Below are positions 11,469 to 22,455 of a stretch of DNA of 64,000 nt, piece after piece (the stretch's first letter is position 1; every line of letters starts with the position of its first letter). The position numbers were made by a program, and so were the translations under genes. Source of the stretch: Adineta steineri (Eukaryota; Rotifera; Eurotatoria; Adinetida; Adinetidae). A model generated the notes under the pieces. That model did no database searches and was not told the origin of the DNA. It worked only from the letters and a program-made list of their open reading frames with translations. The stretch covers positions 1-64,000 of the forward strand of contig CAJNOI010000075.1 of NCBI GenBank assembly GCA_905250115.1, written 5' to 3'.

Positions 11469-12540
11469 ACCCATATAAATATTTTTTGCCTCAAATGCGT
11501 CTGAAACGCGTTCGATATAAAACCTAACAATTTTGAAAAATATATGATAATCCATCTCAGACTCAAATTGAGTAGCTGTCAACAATGCTTTTCGATAATC
11601 TTAGCCTACTTCGGCAAATGGATTGACTCTTAACTTAAGCAATGACGATCATATTTAAACAGGTGCACCATAGCGATCAGAAATCGTTCATATACGCCAC
11701 TAAGATATGTTAGCTCAAAATGTTTTCACATTGAAAATAAAATATATTTAAATGCGAATTTCATCGATAATTTCAATAAGATCTAATCTATTCAAAGTTA
11801 GGACATTTAATTTATAACACGATTTTTCACTTCTTTTTTAAATAATATTATTATCTTCTAATAAAGTAATATCATTTTTGTCGCCTACTACATATAATTA
11901 ATATTGCAATTTTTTTCTATTGTACGGGTACTATGATGAATAATTTTATCAAAGAATTTAATGAATAAATAATTATTCATACAATCTATTTAGTAGAAAT
12001 ATATGACGAAAAGTTATTAATCATGCTATTTAAATATTAGTATTAAGCAGTTTGCTAAATAGACATTGGATAGCTGAAAACTATTACAATATTGTCAAAT
12101 TATTATTCATACAAACTTTAGAGGAATATCGATTATTTGTCGTATGTTTAATTGAATTTTAATCTATTCTAACGTCATCTGGACATTCTTTGCTAAAAGT
12201 CTAATGAAGTTTACACGAATAGAATATATGTAAATCGATAATATCGACCACACATTTAACTCTTTCAAAGAAGCAATTTCTGGAATAAAATCGCGTTTGA
12301 TACACAAGAAAGAAACGCATACAAACGCGCTCGGAAATATAATTCTGTCTCAACGCATTAAATGTTTTTCAGGAGCTTGTTAAGACGGACATAATCTTTT
12401 TTCTGTCTGCGTTTTGAAACGTTGTATAGAAAAACTGCGTCCAGACGCGTTTCGAAATTTTTTCAACCACGCGTCAACGCGCTTCAATGGGTTTTGTTGC
12501 AAAACCGCGTTTCGACGCACCGATTTTGCGTTCTATGGGT
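11469..12540. mobile_element. Putative TIR element with CGCG-rich ends
   Basis: The left end ACCCATA ... TGCGTCTGAAACGCG (11,469-11,510) is mirrored by the right end CGCGTTTCGACGCA ... TATGGGT (12,507-12,540) in inverted orientation. The right 250 bp are packed with CGCGTTT/AACGCG motifs unlike the AT-rich surroundings. No open reading frame is present, so this would be a non-autonomous or decayed DNA transposon. The element boundaries are inferred from these imperfect terminal repeats. A target-site duplication is not clear. Confidence 0.45.
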
Positions 12541-13018
12541 ACATCGATAAAAGATAAAAATTAATCCACATGATTTTGCTACTTATTAAAAACGATGATA
12601 AAAGAGTAGGATAAAACTGACGTCATCATAAATAGATATCAATCAAGGAAGTAAAAGACAAAACCCAAAATATATGACGAGTATTTTAACTATTGGTTGA
12701 CAAATCGCAACAGCATGTATATGATATTTTCGATATAGTAGTGTTTGTCATGATTTATATTTCTTTCTGATTCATATTTTCTACTTGTAACCTTTATATG
12801 GCTAAACAGAATTTGAAATTTCCAACTTGAAGGAATATCTATCATGACTTAGTATCTACGATCACGTCTTTAGTGAGTACATTTTGTCCCAACGTTTCTA
12901 ATTATCATGATATACGGGTACATCTATATATATAAGGATGTAAAACTAATATATTTGATTCATTTACTTATTATTAATAACGAAAAATCAAACTTGAGAC
13001 ATTGATCAAAGTTATACA
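12541..13018. other. Upstream region of astacin gene
   Basis: An AT-rich stretch immediately 5' of the astacin gene, containing a short TATATATAAGG at ~12,927. Probably promoter and 5' UTR. No other signal. Confidence 0.4.
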
Positions 13019-15399
13019 ATGATTGTTATTATTTTATTTATCTTTATCATGATCAATTTTTCAAGAAATTTATATGGAATACCATTAGTACCGGTAAGTC
13101 ATTATATAAAGATGTATATATATATATATATTTAAAAGAATGTAAATTTTTTGATTATTTTATTTAAGGACTCATCAGGAAAATTAAGACATCCTGAGGA
13201 AATTGGTAAGTTATATATTGTGAAATGAATAGTGATACTTCTGTAGGAAAAAGTTTTTAAACTTTTTTAATTAGTTTACATAAAATTCATAAGCATGTCT
13301 ATTTGTATGTACTTTTCTTTAGGTGGACATTATCAAGGTGATATAAAAATTCCTGTATTGTCAGTAAGAGAATTATTTTCTTATACTGTTGAGAATAATA
13401 AATGCATCTTTTAAAAATAATTTAGCATGGTGTAGCGAAGCGTGGTGTAGCTATGCGTGGTAGTTATGTACGTTGGCCAAATGGAATTGTACCGTATGTC
13501 ATTTCATCGGAGTATGGTAAAAATCAATTTTTATTTTTAACCATTAATTTCACTTTTGATTCTTTGAAGGATTAGAAATATATTTTTCATAAAACTTTTA
13601 AAAAAAATTTTATTTAATAAGTAATAAATGAGAATATTTTCCTTTTTATAGCACCTACAGAACAAAATGCAATTGTTTATGCAATGCGATTGTTGGAAAG
13701 TTTAACAGCTGTTAATAATGTACCTTGTGTACAATTTCGTGACAAAGTAGCAGCAGATGGTGATTATTTTATAACAATTTATAATGGTTCAGGTTGTAAT
13801 TCTTACGTAAGTTTGTTGTTAGATTAGAATTCTTGCTAATTGAATATATTTTTACTATTCAAAGGTAGGAAGATACACAGGATATACTTTAAATCGTACA
13901 GTTAGTTTGCAACATCCTGGTTGTATATACAATGGAACAATTATGCATGAACTTACACATACATTAGGTAAATAGGACATAAATATTTTCATTCATTGCT
14001 TTATACAATATGAACGCCTAACTACTTAGAAATATTTCTCTGAGATTTGAGGTGAGTGTGGGTGTGAGTATTGTATTCATCTCACACCTACACCTTCAAG
14101 ATGGAAAAAAGATTATAGGCGATTTATTTTTCTATATACTCTAAACACTAATAATTTTTATGTATTTATAGGATTCTACCATGAGCAGTCACGTCCAGAT
14201 CGTGATAATTATGTGAAAGTGATTTATGATACAATAACGCCAGGTTATATATTCTTGTTTTTATTAGAATAAAAATAAAATACTAACCAGATTTCTTTCT
14301 GTTTGTTTCAACTCAACAGGTCTGGAACATAATTTCGACAAGTATAATGATAGCGAAGTGGACACTTTGAATACTCCATATGATTATGGATCTGTTATGC
14401 ACTATGGCAGAGATTATTTTAGTATAAATGGTTCAGATACACTAGTACCAACAGACCCGACTGCTATAATTGGACAACGTGACACTTTAAGCCCAATTGA
14501 CATCGAAGAGATTCAAATTTTTTATGGCTGTATTCCACCTATAATTACAACAACGAGTACGACTTCGACAACGAGCACGACAACGAGTACGACTTCNNNN
14601 NNNNNNCAACGAGTACGACTTCGACAACGAGCACGACAACGAGTACGACTTCGCCAACGAGCACGACAACGAGTACGACTTCGACAACGAGCAGTACTGC
14701 TACAATGAACACCACTCGCACAACAAGCACTACCGTTACAACAAGTATTACTACTACAATCGGTACTACCAGTACAACAAATGCTGGCAATTCAACAGCA
14801 GTCAATAAAATCACAACAACAGTAGCCGCTACTGTTGCTACAACCCGAGCAGCAGCCACTAGTAAGTTCAAAAAATCAGCCTTGTATATATTTCTTGATA
14901 CTATTTGACATGTTTTGATAATTTCAACATTTTCTGACATATAAGTTTAGTAGTACTCTTAACTTCCTGAAACAACACTGCTCTATTTACTTTTATGTCA
15001 AAATTTAACCTAGGATGATTTAACTTCTTTTGCATATAAGGATCAACTATCTATTTACATTTATCCAATAGATATTCATATTTAAGATATAACATCCTCT
15101 GCTTATCGCTTAGTTTTCATATCATAATAGATATCGATAAAGGAGATCATCGTCATTATTCTAAGTTCCTTTCTTCATAGTCTACTTCATTATGTCATTT
15201 TACACAAATTGCTATTGTAAAAAGTAATATTTAATATCTGTTCTTTGGTTGTTTAGATAATAATGATCATAATGGCATTATAAACGATGGTATTCTAATT
15301 GGTAGTATTGTTGGTGGCGTAGTTTTTCTCGTTTTTCTAGTTGGTGTTTTTTGGATAGGTGTTTTTTCTTGTTTATATTTTTGCAAGGGGTCTGTTTGA
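13019..15399 (+). CDS. Astacin (M12A) metalloprotease with mucin-like stalk and TM anchor
   Basis: A secretory zinc endopeptidase in nine exons (13019..13093, 13169..13205, 13323..13363, 13426..13516, 13652..13806, 13865..13967, 14172..14243, 14320..14861, 15257..15399). It begins with a hydrophobic signal peptide (~1-20) and a short propeptide. The zinc site HELTHTLGFYHEQSRPDRD, split by an intron, and the Met-turn SVMHYG are both intact, so catalysis is likely. After the catalytic domain comes a Thr/Ser stalk encoded by 30-bp repeats with an unresolved 10-N gap. The last exon encodes Asn/Asp residues, a strongly hydrophobic segment (GILIGSIVGGVVFLVFLVGV ...) and a short cysteine-containing tail. 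This is therefore a predicted type I membrane astacin, unlike the usual soluble forms. The N run breaks the frame only because its length is arbitrary. Confidence 0.88.
14047..14100. repeat. Telomere-like inverted repeat inside astacin intron
   Basis: TTGAGGTGAGTGTGGGTGTG on one side and CTCACACCTACACCTTCAA on the other form a hairpin-capable inverted repeat within intron 13968..14171. It is one of the clearest members of the dispersed family and holds a TGTGGG unit. Confidence 0.75.
14550..14697 (+). repeat. 30-bp coding minisatellite with assembly gap
   Basis: About five tandem 30-bp units of type ACAACGAGTACGACTTCGAC + AACGAGCACG encode TTSTTSTTST. Ten Ns (14597..14606) interrupt the array. 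The frame is kept in units before and after but not across the Ns, so true copy number is unknown. Codons are GC-richer (ACG, AGC, TCG) than in adjacent exons. Confidence 0.85.
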
Positions 15400-15425
15400 G
15401 GATGATATACATCATCCTCTCCTTG
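15383..15425 (+). other. Stem-loop at astacin stop codon / 3' UTR
   Basis: Perfect 9-bp arms GAGGATGAT and ATCATCCTC (15398-15406 and 15411-15419) enclose a 4-nt loop. They are extended outward by GCAAGG/CCTTGC at 15384-15389 and 15420-15425. The stem begins within the TGA stop of the astacin gene. A role in mRNA 3' end control is possible but is inference. Confidence 0.55.
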
Positions 15426-15507
15426 CAGATGTACCTTTTCTTCTGTTATCTTCTTTCACATGTATCTTTTTTTCTGTTCTCCTCACATGTGTACATCTGT
15501 TTTTTTG

Positions 15508-15538
15508 GTGAAGCTGGATAGTCGTTGTCCAGCTTCAC
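15508..15538 (+). other. Perfect 11-bp hairpin downstream of astacin
   Basis: GTGAAGCTGGA and TCCAGCTTCAC are exact reverse complements around a 9-nt loop. The hairpin lies about 110 bp after the astacin stop, beyond two similar pyrimidine-rich repeats that each contain CACATGT. Function unknown. Confidence 0.6.
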
Positions 15539-16992
15539 ATTTGTTCCGCTGTGCTATTTATAGTCCTGATTTATTTTTAATAAACCGCCACTATTACTAT
15601 CATCACTCATCTATCTTCATCATCTTCGAGTTAGTCATCTCGAGCGATTCGACCTGTAGTCAGGACGATGCGCTCACAAGCTCAACTCTTCTCTCAAATA
15701 AAGCATATGTTTGGGATGGATTCTGTATCCAGAAGGACTTTGGCAATGCTATTTTTCAGCCCGGTGCATTGATCGAATATTTTTACAAAGATGGTTAATG
15801 ACAAGGCCCTCATAATTTAATACTTGTGTTTTATCCTGAAGCGAATGACACTGTATATGGCAAATGTATCGACAATCTAAGTATATTTGTTGCAACAAGA
15901 TCATATTCGTCACGAACGCTTTGAATGGCTTTTGAGAAACGTTACCAAAAAGGACTAGGAGATACAAGTCAAAATCTTGGTCAGACAATGACAACTCAAG
16001 CTGAAGGGAATTCTAACACACAAAGCTTTGAAGACAAATGTTATTTGAAAGGAGAAAAACATCGTGAAGAGCAAAGATATATGATTAAAATAGTAAATGG
16101 TGCACTGCTTCGGTAACAATACTAACCTTGTAATAATCCTGATATGTCACTAAATCTACTTCATCAACGCTACTATATTTTTATATGAATGATTATTCTT
16201 CTCAAGATGCATTTTTTTCTAATAAACATTTGAAACCTTAATAGTCATATAATAAATTTCTTCTGTTATTCAAAAAATTCATTAAAATGTCTTCTGTATG
16301 TAGTCCACAGTTTTTACACGGATTAGTATATCAATGTGATAATATTTGAGATGTGCCTCATCATAAATGTACATTCTAGAGTTGATAACATTCATGAGGA
16401 ATAATTTCATATATTCTTAAATAAGACAGTACATGTTGAGTGGTTGCCTGACTCTATTTTCATTTTGGAAAGATAAACTTTTCCATTTTTCGATCAACTT
16501 AATAACTATTTTCGACTACTGCTTATCGATGTTACATCGATCTGTTTTGTGGTTGATAAATACATAGACACATATATGAAACAATCGTGTTGTTAGAATT
16601 CATTGGTTGAACACTACACAATGTATCATTTATCTTCGCTGTTTACTATCTTTTATTAAAAAAATCTATGAGTTTTCTATTAATAATCAAAAATAAGACG
16701 TCCGTTATAAATCACATTGTGTGTGCAAAATCAATAGATAAGATAAATGTATAAAAGGAACAATACTTGTCGTATGCTTTTCATTGTATCGTATCTAATG
16801 TTAAGTGGAGCAAAAAACTCGCGGTCTCTTGCAAAAATTTTAATTTTTTAAGTTTGCTTTTAAAGTTTTTTGTGTTTCATTTTTAAAACCTGTATATCTC
16901 GCATGTATTAGCTATTCTTGTACAAATTTTGTAATTTCATTTTCATTATTTGAATTTAGGTGAATCATTTTGAAATTCGTGTTTTGCTTCGC

Positions 16993-17072
16993 CAGGGTGT
17001 TGGTGTGCGTATTGATGGTGAATGGGAGAAATATCCACACCCACCTTCTCCCTTCCACACATACACACCCAT
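16993..17072. repeat. Telomere-like inverted repeat cluster
   Basis: AGGGTGTTGGTGTGCG lies opposite CCACACCCACCTTCTCCC and ACACATACACACCC, giving G-rich and C-rich arms around ~35 bp. It is an irregular member of the dispersed family. Confidence 0.5.
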
Positions 17073-18531
17073 TTTCATCTCTCTACTTCGATTCTACTTT
17101 GCAGACATATTTTTCTCCCAATTAAGAAAAATCGCCCGCAATCAAGAAGATACGGATCTAAACATATCACAAAGAGAAAGAAATTTATCAACAGATTTAA
17201 AATAATCAGATAAAGCTGTGATAAGTAGTAATTATGCATACATCGAAAATACTGCTTCCTTACTTGACTGCTTCAGTCTCAATAGCCATATTTTATGAGG
17301 ATTTTCTAAGGTTGAGCATATGGTAGCCTATACGATCATATAAGATCGCATACTGTGATATACCACCGTATATGAAGTAAAGAAGTTTATCTTTCAGATA
17401 CTACATATATCTCCATTTTTCTTCGTAAACAGTCGTTTACGATAGAGCACGTTCAACCTGGATTGGCATTATATTTTCTCACAAGCAACATTCGTTAGAT
17501 AAACGATCCATAATTATTTTATGTCAAATTTCATCTATTTAACTATACGTTGATTTTTTATCGTTAGGCCAAGTGAAGATTGTATGTATTAATGATGATT
17601 GCAAGGAAGGAAAGATAAAAACGTGCGCTGGTCGACATTTTTTTTTGTAATTTTATGTGTTTTTTCAATCCGTAATATATACAACCGAAAAATACCGTGG
17701 CCTAAACGCTTCGTTCTTGGATTGATTACCTTTTTTTTTATTAAAGTAAAAAAAGATGAGGGACGCATCAATGATCACCGCAGTAAACGAGGTATAAGAT
17801 AGTGTGTTTCTCGATGTTTTATTCATTTATTCGTATTCGTTTAGATATACAGCTGGTTTTTTATTCATTCTTTTTCTGCTTTAATTACCGTTGATTATTA
17901 TTTAACTGTAAGTGAAACTGTACTATCTGATTGTAGTCTAAAGAGTATAAATGATATCTTTAAATGTTAGAACTTATTCTACAGATGAAAAATACGGTTG
18001 TGAATATTTTGTTGAAGAGTTTACTATGGTTTTATTTCCGAATATCTTATCATAGATATAATAATATTGTTCATAAATGTATGATGAATCAAAATGAGAG
18101 AACTTTTTGTCATGTAGCGTAAAAAACAGATGTAGTTACTGAGAACTAGCAGATGCTCCGAAACAACGTTCAATTTATTTACTTCTCATGCCGGTTAATT
18201 GGGTTACCTTTTAAGATACGAATATCATGGTAGGTTTTAAATAATACTTCGATTCGAAAGCGACAGTAAAATAGAATATCTACAGGGTGTCAGTATTGAC
18301 ATGAGATGAATACAATATCCACACCCGCACCCACACGCTTTTCTTTGTATACTAGTAGTCACACAACGGTTCTTGCTAGATGTAAACTTTGCTTTCATTG
18401 AAAATTCAGTAGAAGATGACGAATCTGGAGGAAAATTTGAATTGATGTATCATCTTACTCATTTTTGTCTTTTAGATACAAACGGTTCATTTAAACACAT
18501 CTTCACGAAAATACAACGATAATTGATACTT

Positions 18532-21500
18532 ATGTCGCAAAATCGTTTTGTACATCAAACTCTCTTAGAACATCAAGAAGCCAATCGAAGGCCAATAGAT
18601 GGTTATGAAGATTCACCCATTCTTACATTAGAAGAAGCTGTGGAAAAACTAATTCCATTCGTTCCCGATATCTTAGTTTATGCTACAACAGCTAAAAATC
18701 GATGTAATCAACGTTCAAACTTGTTAACGCAAGATGAATCAGCGGCAATATATCTTTACTCGATGGCATCACCTTTTTTTTCTTCTCTCAACGAAGCACT
18801 TCGATCTGAAAATCGACATGCACTTAAACCATGGTTTCCCTACTTAAAATTGTTTATGACGGCTCTCAATAAATTCCCATCAGTTAAAGCACATGTTTGG
18901 AGAAGTGTTTACGGTGATATCGGTTCAGTCTTTGTTAAAAATAAAATCGAGATTTGGTGGAGTATCATTTCAACTTCGATGGATCTGAAAATTGTTCAAC
19001 CATTTCTAAATGAACGAGGCACTTTGCTCGCTATTGAAACTATGCATGGCAAAGATATCTCCCAATTTTCTGCACGTCCAGACGAGAAAGAAGTTATTTT
19101 AATGCCTGGAACTCGTGTGCGAGCCAAAACCGAAACAACCGATTTCAAAAACTGTCTCTCCATTGTTCACTTAAAAGAAGTAACTCCTGAAAGGTTAGTC
19201 AATTTGAAAAGATAAATAATACCTATCATATTCATTCACCAATGAGAATATGTTTAATGTAATCATCCTACAAAAAATCTCTACTATATAAGTATAACAA
19301 TCGACAGTGTTATCTTTTATTTTCTCCGATAAACAATTTAATATCCAAACGTAAATATTGATAACATGTACATATCATAGAAAAGATAAACTAAGATTGA
19401 TAGTGATGCATACATGTAAGTTTGTAAATTAGAATATAGTTTCAACTCGAACTTTTACAATTCACATACTAACTACCTATAAGATAATCTACAAATTATT
19501 CTGGACAGTTTTCGAAGAACATCCGTTTTTCGTTGATGAATCGTAGCAAACCTAACGGCTCACCCGAAAAAGTTTATAGAAATGCAAATAAATAAATCTC
19601 ATCATAGTACATGAAGTATTAGTTTCTCTTTTATAAATCCGTTAGTAAATTACTTGAGCTGATCGAAAATATATTAAATGAGTTTATGTTAAATGATACT
19701 TTATGAAATATACACTGTTTTTCTAAAGATTCTATACTTCTTTAATAGTGAATCACAGTCTGAGTCAAACCAACCATTTGAATCAATAAAACAAGAATAT
19801 AAACGAACTGGTCAACTTGAACGTCTGACGAATCCAGCAAAATTCTATCCAATTGAGGAGACTTACATTAATTTAGCCATCGTCGATACTAAAACACAAC
19901 AACAAAAAGAAAAACAACTTCGTGATGCTTCCAACAATGATGCTATAATGGGAAGTTTTGAAGAGATTTATGGGACAAAAATTACAATAGATATCAAAAA
20001 TATTTTTAAAATATGTAAAAATCTAGAAAAAAAAGTACTGGTATTCGGACGTGCTGGAATTGGGAAATCCACATTTTGCCGATATATTGCTTATCAATGG
20101 GCGATGGGTTTATGTTGGACACAATATGAATTATTGGCTTTAATTCCATTACGTCGCTTAACAACTAATCGATATCCTCCTTTATCAAATGGTCAGAACT
20201 ATTCTTTGCTTGATCTTGTGAAAAAAGAAATTTTTTCATATAATCTATCTGAAAATGAAGACAAACTTTTGAGAAAATATTTTGATGCAAAAAAGACTTT
20301 ATGGATCTTGGATGGATATGATGAAATTATACAAAATGTACCACCACATTTAGAATGTTTATTCGACCAATTACTTAAAACTCCACATCATATTTTAACA
20401 TCCCGTCCATATCAAAATTCATTAGCCTATCACGTACAAATGGAAATCACAGGATTTACAGACGATAATATTGAGCGATATGTAGAGCAATTCTTTGATC
20501 AGATGAAAGATGAATTAGACAATTCTTTGAACAAAAGTCAAAAATTATTCAGCTTCTTACAGACTAATCCATCTATCTGGGGTGTTGCACATATTCCAGT
20601 GAATTTGGAACTGGTATGTGGTCTTTGGAGTAACGAAGATTTTACAGAAACAAATGAATTAACAATAACATCATTATACACAGCGATGATAGAATGGTTA
20701 TGTCGACGATATTTATCAATGCCAAATAAAAAAATTCAAAATTTATCTAAAGACGACGTTGATCAACGCTGTGAAAAAGAATTAGCATTCTTAGAAAATC
20801 TTGCCTTCAATGGAATGAAGAGCAATACTATAATTTTACGACCAAATCTACTGAGAAAAGCACTAACTGAAGAAAAAATCTCTTTACATAACCATCCACA
20901 TATACTCAATATGGGAGTTCTCAAAAGTTTTAATAAACAAAGTATCGATACTCAAATTGAAACGGACAAAGATCATTATTTTGTGCATCTCAGTTTTCAG
21001 GAATATTTTGCAGCACGATATTTGATTAAAGCTCTCAAAGACTCTTCAATTCAACCAGAAACAATCCAGTTTATTCAACGCGAAAAATACAATCAACGTT
21101 ATGCATTAGTCTTTACTTTTCTATCCGGTCTTTCTAATGAGGCTGATTCAAACACATGCCTAAGCGTCTCTTGGGGATTTATATTAACACCGCCGATAGA
21201 TCTTCTTGGAATAAGACATATGCAACTTGTTATTTCTTGCATTCAAGAGACATCAAGCCAATCAACTATTCCACAATACACTTTACTGATAGAATGGATA
21301 GCAAAATACATTGAATATAATTTGTCTACAGAAAACAATATTATTCCTGAATGTCTTGTACAATCATTAAGAAGAGCACCATCGGTCACAAGCAGTCAAC
21401 GAATTATAAATGCAATTACCAATCTACTTCAAAATGATGATTCAAATATCAAAATCGCAGTGTTCTCATTCATTTCCAAAGTGAGCAGTTCGAAGCTAGC

Positions 21501-22455
21501 GACTGCACTGATTAATTTAGTGACTATCGCACTAGATGATCAAAACGAGACGGTGAGATCCTATGCATGCGAAACTTTCAGAAAAATGGGTAAAAACGAA
21601 GTGACGAGTGAGGCGTTCACTAAGTTAATTAGTGCATTAGAAGATAAGAGTAAAAACGTCAGAGCCTGTGCATGCAAAGCTCTCGGATATATAGGTAAAA
21701 AAGCAGCGACGAATGAAGTGATTACTAAACTGGTGAGTGCATTAAGAGACGAGAGCGAAGAGGTCAGATCAGGCGCATACGAAGTTCTCCGCGACATGGG
21801 TGAAAAAGCAGTGATGAATGAACTGATCACTAAACTGGTGAGTGCATTAGAAGATGAGAGCGACGAGGTCAGATCAAGTGCATGCGAAGCTCTCGGGAAT
21901 ATAGGTGAAAAAGCAGCGACGGATGAAGTGATTACTAAACTGGTTAGTGCATTAGAAGATGAGAGTAAAGACATCAGAGCCTGTGCATGTAAAGCTCTCG
22001 GAAAAATGGGTAAAAAAGCAGCTACGATTGAAGTAATCACTAAAATTGTGGATACACGTGAAGATGATGAAGCATTGTCTTCTGAAGCTGCAGATGCTAT
22101 AGATGGTTTTTTTCAATCATCAGCCGAAGCGATTGCTTCTTCAATGCTAATATCAAAACTGTGCGTGCGTGGAAGACCATTAGAGTGCTTGAAAAATGTT
22201 TCACTGGATGAATTAATCATAGAGTTTTTCGATACTGAAGATGCTGCTTGGTTTTTGACGGCAATTAAGATAACACACCAGAGAGATGCTGCTATAACGA
22301 TCATTGAAGATAAATTGATAGTGTATGATAAAGGAGAGCCAATAGAACTACGTGCTCCAAATTTGGAACTACACAATGAACTCATTAAAGCGTTTACTGA
22401 TACGGCAAAAGCACTGCATTTATCTTTTAGGATACCGTCAAATCCAGAAGATTGA
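18532..22455 (+). CDS. ADP-ribosyltransferase-NACHT-HEAT protein (NLR-like)
   Basis: Two exons (18532..19193 and 19749..22455) give 1,122 aa. The first encodes an arginine-type mono-ADP-ribosyltransferase: R124 in VWRSVYGD, S147-T148-S149, and the catalytic E185-K-E187 followed by VILMPGTR. The second encodes a NACHT NTPase with Walker A GRAGIGKST (321-329) and Walker B LWILDGYDE (405-413). A helical region and ~5 HEAT-like repeats of 35 residues (~806-1000) follow, then a C-terminal domain. The donor AG|GTTAGT and acceptor TTTAATAG join in phase, reading ...TPE-SES...; without splicing the first exon stops after 7 more codons. The architecture suggests a ligand-gated NAD+-using effector, by analogy with NLRs. 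Two separate genes remain the alternative. RNA evidence is needed to prove the junction. Confidence 0.8.
21502..22090 (+). repeat. 105-bp tandem repeats encoding HEAT-like units
   Basis: Units begin at about 21505, 21610, 21715, 21820, 21925 and 22030, each 105 bp (35 aa). Most start with (E)VITKLVSALEDES and contain EVR/IRA-ACKALG-IG-KAA. Neighbouring copies are very similar at DNA level, suggesting recent duplication or gene conversion within the array. Confidence 0.85.

Larger units (their letters stand above)
15400..18531. other. Gene-poor region with decayed frames and repeats
   Basis: Several short open frames occur (for example 15460..15798 and 15925..16116), but none shows a domain, consistent exon borders or family similarity. 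Two telomere-like repeats lie near 16,993-17,072 and 18,320-18,341. Part of the region may be 5' UTR or promoter of the ART-NACHT gene. An acceptor-like TTTTAG at 18,472-18,477 leaves a noncoding 5' exon possible. Confidence 0.5.

Noticed and set aside
14487..14940. Long antisense frames across the astacin stalk repeats
   Set aside because: By-product of the 30-bp repeat having no stops in several frames; the + strand frame is fixed by the astacin domain.
15460..16116. Open frames of 112 and 63 codons downstream of the astacin gene
   Set aside because: No motif, no consistent splice sites and no homologous appearance; could be decayed sequence but not supportable.
16960..17213. Two overlapping + strand frames with PHPPSPFHTYTP
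   Set aside because: They arise from the telomere-like repeat arms and have no other coding sign.
21561..22040. 159-codon antisense frame in the NACHT gene
   Set aside because: Shadow of the 105-bp repeat array on the opposite strand.
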